The position numbers were made by a program, and so were the translations under genes. The notes beneath the pieces are model-generated. The model did not search any database, had not been told where the DNA came from, and saw only the letters and a program-made list of their open reading frames with translations. From CAZKUR01 sp964556005 (GTDB lineage Bacteria > Bacteroidota > Ignavibacteria > Ignavibacteriales > Ignavibacteriaceae), in assembly GCA_964556005.1 (NCBI GenBank), contig CAZKUR010000053.1, positions 1 through 27,003 of the forward strand: a stretch of 27,003 nt of DNA, written 5' to 3'. Below are positions 22,888 to 27,003 of this stretch, one piece after another; the stretch's first letter is position 1, and every line of letters starts with the position of its first letter.

Positions 22888-23040
22888 TAGGGTGAAACTT
22901 TTTTTCGAAATATTTTAAACTAAATTTATTCCATAAATTATTTTTTTATTCCAATTTGGTAATTTTAATTTTATTATAAGTTCTAAAGCTTATTCTCAAT
23001 AGTATTCTGAAAATAAAAATAGCGGGAATCAGGAGGTCTA

Positions 23041-24780
23041 ATGGATGCTCTACTTTTAATGCTACTCACCTTTATCGGATATCTACTAATGTATAAATTT
23101 TACGGCAGGTTTATCGGGAAAGTAATTTTTAAAATAAATAAAAATGCAATTGCTCCGTCTGTTGAATTAGAAGATGGGATAGACTTTGTCCCTACAAAAA
23201 AGGAAGTGATTTTTGGCCATCATTTTGCTTCAATTGCAGGTACCGGTCCGATAGTTGGTCCTGCAATTGCAATTATCTGGGGATGGCTGCCGGCAATACT
23301 GTGGGTATTCATCGGAAGTCTTTTCATCGGTGCCATTCATGATTTCGGTTCCTTGATTATCTCAATGAGAAATAAAGGCAAGTCTATTTCGGAATTCACA
23401 TCCAAATACATTAATCCACGTACAAAAATTTTCTTCTTTATAATTATCTTCCTGGAATTGTGGATTGTAATTTCAATTTTCGGATTGATAATCGCGGTCA
23501 TCTTCAGCATGTTTCCAACTTCAGTTCTGCCTGTTTGGCTGCAAATACCGATTGCAATGTATCTTGGAGTAATGATTTATAAAAAAGGTAAGAACTTTAC
23601 ATTATGGTCCGTTGCAGCAGTTGTTTTAATGTATATTACAATTGTGGCCGGATATTACCTGCCGATAAATATGCCCTCTGTGCTTGGAATGCCGGCAACA
23701 GGAGTTTGGACAATTTTATTACTTATCTATGCATTTGCTGCATCGGTACTGCCGGTTACACGATTGCTGCAGCCACGCGATTATATAAATGCATATCAAT
23801 TAACTGTTGCAATGGCATTGCTGGTTTTAGGAATAATATTCAGTTCAATTTTCGGCGGGATGAATCTTGTCGCTCCGGCAGTGCAGTCTTCTCCTGCACA
23901 GGCACCTCCTTTATGGCCATTCCTATTTATTACAATAGCATGCGGTGCTGTTTCAGGTTTTCATTCACTCGTTTCATCCGGCACTTCTTCCAAACAGGTA
24001 AAGAATGAAGAAGATTCGCTGTTTGTCGGAGTTGGTAGTATGCTTACCGAAGGTGCACTTGCTACTTTAGTAATTATTGCAGTTGCCGCAGGTATTGGTC
24101 TGGGTTATACAAATCAAAACGGGCAAATGATTATTGGAACAAGTGCATGGACGGCACATTATGCATCATGGACTGCCGCACAGGGATTAACTTCTAAAAT
24201 TGCTGCATTTGTTGATGGCGCTGCAAATATGATTACCAGTATTGGAATTCCCAGAGGAATAGCAATCGGTATAATGGGTGTATTTGTTGCATCCTTTGCC
24301 GGAACTTCACTTGATACGGCAACTCGTATTCAAAGATATGTAGTAACAGAACTATGCGTGGACATGAAATTAAATATTTTTAAGAACCGTTATTTTTCCA
24401 CAGCAGTAGTTGTTCTTTCAGCAATGCTGCTTGCTTTTATAAGCGGTGCGAATGGAGGGGGTGCTTTAAAATTGTGGCCATTATTCGGTGCAGTTAACCA
24501 AACTCTCGCTGCATTAACTTTAGTCGTGATAACAATATATTTAAAATCCAGAGGCGGTTTGAAATGGCTGGCTACCGGATTACCCGGTGTTTTTATGATT
24601 GTGATGACATTGTGGGCTGCTATTATGAATCAAACCGAGTTTGGACAAAATAATAATATTCTTTTACAAGTAATTAATATCGTAATTATTATACTTGTTG
24701 CTTTAATTGTTGTAGAAGGTTTTATTGCTTTTCTTAAAACAACGGGAAAAGAAGAAGAACCTGTATCGGTTGAAGTCTAA
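23041..24780 (+). CDS. cstA: CstA-family carbon starvation protein (peptide/pyruvate carrier)
   Basis: The 579-residue inner-membrane protein has about 14-16 hydrophobic helices. It carries the CstA signature near the N terminus: FGHHFASIAGTGPIVGPAIA, then GSLFIGAIHDFGSL, and later SGFHSLVSSGTSSKQV and AGTSLDTATRIQRY. CstA proteins take up pyruvate and, by older evidence, peptides during carbon limitation. It is shorter than E. coli CstA (about 700 residues). AGGAGG lies just upstream of the ATG. Fifteen bases downstream comes a 100-residue gene and then an ArsA-type ATPase, so the carrier seems to belong to a three-gene operon. Confidence 0.94.
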   Translation: MDALLLMLLTFIGYLLMYKFYGRFIGKVIFKINKNAIAPSVELEDGIDFVPTKKEVIFGHHFASIAGTGPIVGPAIAIIWGWLPAILWVFIGSLFIGAIHDFGSLIISMRNKGKSISEFTSKYINPRTKIFFFIIIFLELWIVISIFGLIIAVIFSMFPTSVLPVWLQIPIAMYLGVMIYKKGKNFTLWSVAAVVLMYITIVAGYYLPINMPSVLGMPATGVWTILLLIYAFAASVLPVTRLLQPRDYINAYQLTVAMALLVLGIIFSSIFGGMNLVAPAVQSSPAQAPPLWPFLFITIACGAVSGFHSLVSSGTSSKQVKNEEDSLFVGVGSMLTEGALATLVIIAVAAGIGLGYTNQNGQMIIGTSAWTAHYASWTAAQGLTSKIAAFVDGAANMITSIGIPRGIAIGIMGVFVASFAGTSLDTATRIQRYVVTELCVDMKLNIFKNRYFSTAVVVLSAMLLAFISGANGGGALKLWPLFGAVNQTLAALTLVVITIYLKSRGGLKWLATGLPGVFMIVMTLWAAIMNQTEFGQNNNILLQVINIVIIILVALIVVEGFIAFLKTTGKEEEPVSVEV

Positions 24781-24795
24781 TAAATTGATTGATAA

Positions 24796-25098
24796 ATGTT
24801 ATTGCATTTAAAAAATATTCTGCAAAAAGTTTTGAAAAGTACTGTAGAGAAAAGCCGTGTGCTTGATGAAATTGCAAGGTCTCAGGCAGTGGAACTTGCG
24901 GAGCAGGAATTATTCGAAATGGAGCACCTATTTGCTATTTTAGTTTTTGGTGCATTCGTTGGTTTGCCTTCACCGCCTGGGCAGATTGCACTCGACCTAT
25001 TAGCAGATTCGGAAAAAGAAATTATGATCCTTCTGCAAAAAGTTGAAACGGCACATGAACCGCTGTCTGTCTTGGCTTCGTTATTCCAGGTAGATTAA
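24796..25098 (+). CDS. Small protein between cstA and an ArsA-type ATPase
   Basis: The 100-residue product has two mostly helical halves and a central stretch FEMEHLFAILVFGAFVGLPSPPGQIALDLL (split here only for reading: EMEHLFAILVF at 41-51, GLPSPPGQIALDLL at 56-69). The pattern E-x-L-F-x-x-L-V-F-x-x-x-x-G-L-P-x-P recalls, from memory, the small proteins called cory-CC-star that occur beside ArsA-type ATPases; this one ends in FQVD and lacks the terminal Cys-Cys, so it would be a variant. It starts 15 bases after cstA and its stop overlaps the ATPase start (TAATG). It likely bridges the carrier and the ATPase. Function unknown. Confidence 0.72.
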   Translation: MLLHLKNILQKVLKSTVEKSRVLDEIARSQAVELAEQELFEMEHLFAILVFGAFVGLPSPPGQIALDLLADSEKEIMILLQKVETAHEPLSVLASLFQVD

Positions 25099-26006
25099 TG
25101 TTAACTAATAATTCTCGATATAATTTTTTCATGGGTAAAGGTGGTGTAGGGAAGTCGACGGTATCTGCGTTAACTGCATTAAAACTTTCTGCCGATCAAA
25201 AGGTCTTACTTGTTTCAATGGATCCGGCTCATAACCAGTCTGATATCTTCCGTATAAGATTTTTCGAAAAACCAACCCGTGTAAATGATAATCTCCAGGT
25301 AATAGAAATCGATACGGAAAAATGGATTAAAAATTATCTTCACGAAATTGAGGATAATGTAAGAAAAAACTACACTTATTTGAGTGCTTTTAACTTGGAG
25401 AAAAATTTCAAGATTATAAAATATTCGCCCGGAATAGAAGAGTATGCATTACTGTTAGCTTTCAATAAAGTCTGTGAGAAATACTCATCAAACAATCTAA
25501 TTATATTTGATATGCCTCCTACTGCATTAACGTTAAAATTTTTTTCACTACCTATATTATCATTAATGTGGAACAATCATTTGATAAAATTAAGAGAAGA
25601 AATAATTAAGAAAAAAGAGATGATAACTAATATTAAGATGAATAAAAAAGTATTTGTATTAGACAAGGTTTTAAAAAAACTTCGTCAACAACATAATTTT
25701 TATTCGGATATAAAAAATTTATTGGGTGATAAAAATTTAACTGCGATAAATTTAATAATGAATACAGATGATCTTTCAATTGCAGAATCTAGGAGAATAA
25801 CGGAAAAGTTAAAAGATATTGACATTCAAATAAATAATATCGTCATTAATAAATCCGTAGATAAAGAATCCGTATATACGGTTAAAGAAAAATTTAAGGA
25901 ATATAATTTGATTAAATTTCCTTTGTTCACAAAGCCTTTAACTGGAGTCAGGGCATTATACGAATATTTAAATAGTATTAATATCTATGATGAAAATAAA
26001 TTATAA
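25098..26006 (+). CDS. ArsA/Get3-type ATPase
   Basis: The 302-residue protein is a deviant Walker A ATPase: GKGGVGKST (13-21), switch I DPAHNQSD (42-49), a PGIEE motif (111-115) and switch II DMPPTALTLKFFSLP (138-152). These match ArsA and Get3, with small departures (DPAHNQSD where DPAHSLSD is usual; DMPPTALT where DTAPTGHT is usual). It has one ATPase domain, so it would work as a dimer. There is no CxxC zinc site as in Get3 and no arsenite-binding cysteine cluster, and no ArsB is nearby, so arsenic resistance is unlikely. Its start overlaps the stop of the small protein, and cstA lies just before, so it probably serves that system. Confidence 0.9.
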   Translation: MLTNNSRYNFFMGKGGVGKSTVSALTALKLSADQKVLLVSMDPAHNQSDIFRIRFFEKPTRVNDNLQVIEIDTEKWIKNYLHEIEDNVRKNYTYLSAFNLEKNFKIIKYSPGIEEYALLLAFNKVCEKYSSNNLIIFDMPPTALTLKFFSLPILSLMWNNHLIKLREEIIKKKEMITNIKMNKKVFVLDKVLKKLRQQHNFYSDIKNLLGDKNLTAINLIMNTDDLSIAESRRITEKLKDIDIQINNIVINKSVDKESVYTVKEKFKEYNLIKFPLFTKPLTGVRALYEYLNSINIYDENKL

Positions 26007-26171
26007 TGTGTGCAGTAAAGAAGTTAATTATTCTTAAAATAAATGAATTTATATATAAATTTTCTTAAAATAGATACACAAATTTGCAAAAATTATTTTA
26101 TTCTTGTTGAATGATACCTGCATTTAAAATATTTCCAAATGCTGGGGATTTCCCGAAAGGAGTAAAACATA

Positions 26172-27003
26172 ATGAATCTGATATATTCTCTCCTGATTTT
26201 TGCTTCCTTACCATCTATTCTTAATTACCAGCCAAAATTAAATAGTAAAGATTTTTTTGCAAAAATACTTGCTGCAGATGGGATCGTTACTCATGAAGAA
26301 TTGAATAAGTATGAGTCTATTTATAATAAAATTCTCTTAAATGTAAAAAGTGCGGTTGAGGATGAAGATGAAATTTATGATAAACACGAATCTCTTTTTA
26401 AACTCTTGCACGAACGCTATTTAAAAAAATATTCTGAAAGATCATATTTTAGCAAGCTGCTAAAAGACGGTGAATATAATTGTGTAACTTCTGTAATTTT
26501 ATATTATTTAATTTGTTCGGACCTCGGTTTAAAATTAAACCTATTTAAATCTCCATACCATGTGTATATTACAGCTAACAATGAGGATAATGAAGAGTTT
26601 GTTATAGAATTAACCGATCCTGTGAACGGTTTTGACTTTGATAGGGAAGAAGATAAATACATAGATTTTCTGCTTGATTATAAATTGATAACTAAAAAAG
26701 AACTGGAGAGAGAAGGCAATGATGCGATTTATAAGGAATTTATTTCAAAGTCAGAAAAAATTAAGCCAATAGAATTGGAGTCAATATATTATTCCAATCT
26801 TGCTGATTATAACTTGCTCGAGAAGAAATATTATGAAGCTTTTAATCTAATAAAAAAAGCGATACGAATTAATCCTGATTCAACAAATATATTCTTACAT
26901 AATATAGTCTGGTCTTTTCTTGCAAATAAGAATGAATCCAACAAGGATAGTCTAACTTCATTTTTATTGGCAACAATAGATTCAATTCCTTCATCAAAAG
27001 AAT
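26172..27003 (+). CDS. Transglutaminase-like/TPR protein, 3'-truncated by the window edge
   Basis: A frame opens at 26172 with a good ribosome site (GAAAGGAG, about 10 bases before the ATG) and is still open at the right edge after 277 codons. The N terminus is a short hydrophobic stretch (MNLIYSLLIFASLP) that may be a signal or anchor. Residues 100-150 show a papain-like/transglutaminase pattern: Cys104 in GEYNCVTSVILYYL, His130 in SPYHVYI and Asp149 in LTDPVNG, as in SirB1-like proteins. Residues about 208-250 look like tetratricopeptide helices (YSNLADYNLLEKKYYEAFN, KKAIRINPDS). Such proteins may be peptidases or scaffold-type proteins; the catalytic role is inferred. It follows the ArsA-type gene by 165 bases and may be a separate transcript. 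Confidence 0.8.
   Translation, partial: MNLIYSLLIFASLPSILNYQPKLNSKDFFAKILAADGIVTHEELNKYESIYNKILLNVKSAVEDEDEIYDKHESLFKLLHERYLKKYSERSYFSKLLKDGEYNCVTSVILYYLICSDLGLKLNLFKSPYHVYITANNEDNEEFVIELTDPVNGFDFDREEDKYIDFLLDYKLITKKELEREGNDAIYKEFISKSEKIKPIELESIYYSNLADYNLLEKKYYEAFNLIKKAIRINPDSTNIFLHNIVWSFLANKNESNKDSLTSFLLATIDSIPSSKE

Noticed and set aside
23604..24008. 134-residue plus-strand frame inside cstA
   Set aside because: It is an out-of-frame shadow of the CstA gene, cysteine-rich only because of the codon shift; the CstA frame is fully supported by family motifs.
1..27003. CRISPR arrays, tRNA or rRNA genes
   Set aside because: No regularly spaced repeats, cloverleaf-like sequences or rRNA-like conserved blocks were noticed on reading the window; a tRNA search program would be decisive.

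Overview
The window is AT-rich, and its genes read like a member of the Bacteroidota/Chlorobi group, most probably Ignavibacteria. The strongest sign is a secreted beta-propeller-type protein ending in a type IX secretion sorting domain of the SQNYPNPFNPST type that is abundant in Ignavibacteria. Other signs are bacillithiol synthesis (BshC), a DUF6600 protein, and several genes without clear Shine-Dalgarno sequences. The taxon is inferred, not proven.

Layout. (1) Bases 1-2063: the 3' part of an aldehyde dehydrogenase, then a short aldehyde dehydrogenase-like protein that lacks the catalytic domain. An imperfect palindrome lies between them. Together they resemble a split ALDH16-type two-domain enzyme. 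(2) Bases 2064-3753: a HicB-like protein translationally coupled to a TrmH-type RNA 2'-O-methyltransferase. On both sides lie palindromic, MITE-like GTCATTGCGA repeats whose 36-bp arms face each other in inverted orientation. (3) Bases 3754-6144: aroA followed directly by an orphan MalK/UgpC-type ABC ATPase. (4) Bases 6253-7878, minus strand: bshC. (5) Bases 8005-11152: a tightly packed trio of radical SAM/SPASM protein, LPG-synthase-type flippase and family 2 glycosyltransferase, probably for envelope polymer or lipid modification. (6) Bases 11303-13352: a secreted DUF6600 protein with a strong terminator, and a convergent outer-membrane beta-barrel protein. (7) Bases 13937-16260: a malic enzyme/phosphotransacetylase fusion with a strong terminator. 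(8) Bases 16297-19007: a two-OB-fold lipoprotein, a small membrane protein and the T9SS-exported repeat protein. (9) Bases 19133-20952: a proline dehydrogenase-family enzyme followed after 8 bases by an aldolase that looks like the 4-hydroxy-2-oxoglutarate aldolase HOGA1 rather than DapA. This suggests hydroxyproline breakdown. (10) Bases 21415-22887: a small dimeric alpha/beta-barrel protein and a patatin-like phospholipase. (11) Bases 23041-27003: a CstA-type carrier, a 100-residue protein and an ArsA-type ATPase in one tight operon, then a transglutaminase-like/TPR protein that runs off the right edge.

The best leads are the ProDH-HOGA pair with altered active-site positions, the split ALDH16-like pair, the cstA-small protein-ArsA operon, and the inverted repeats around the HicB-TrmH pair. 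No rRNA, tRNA, CRISPR array or transposase gene was seen.
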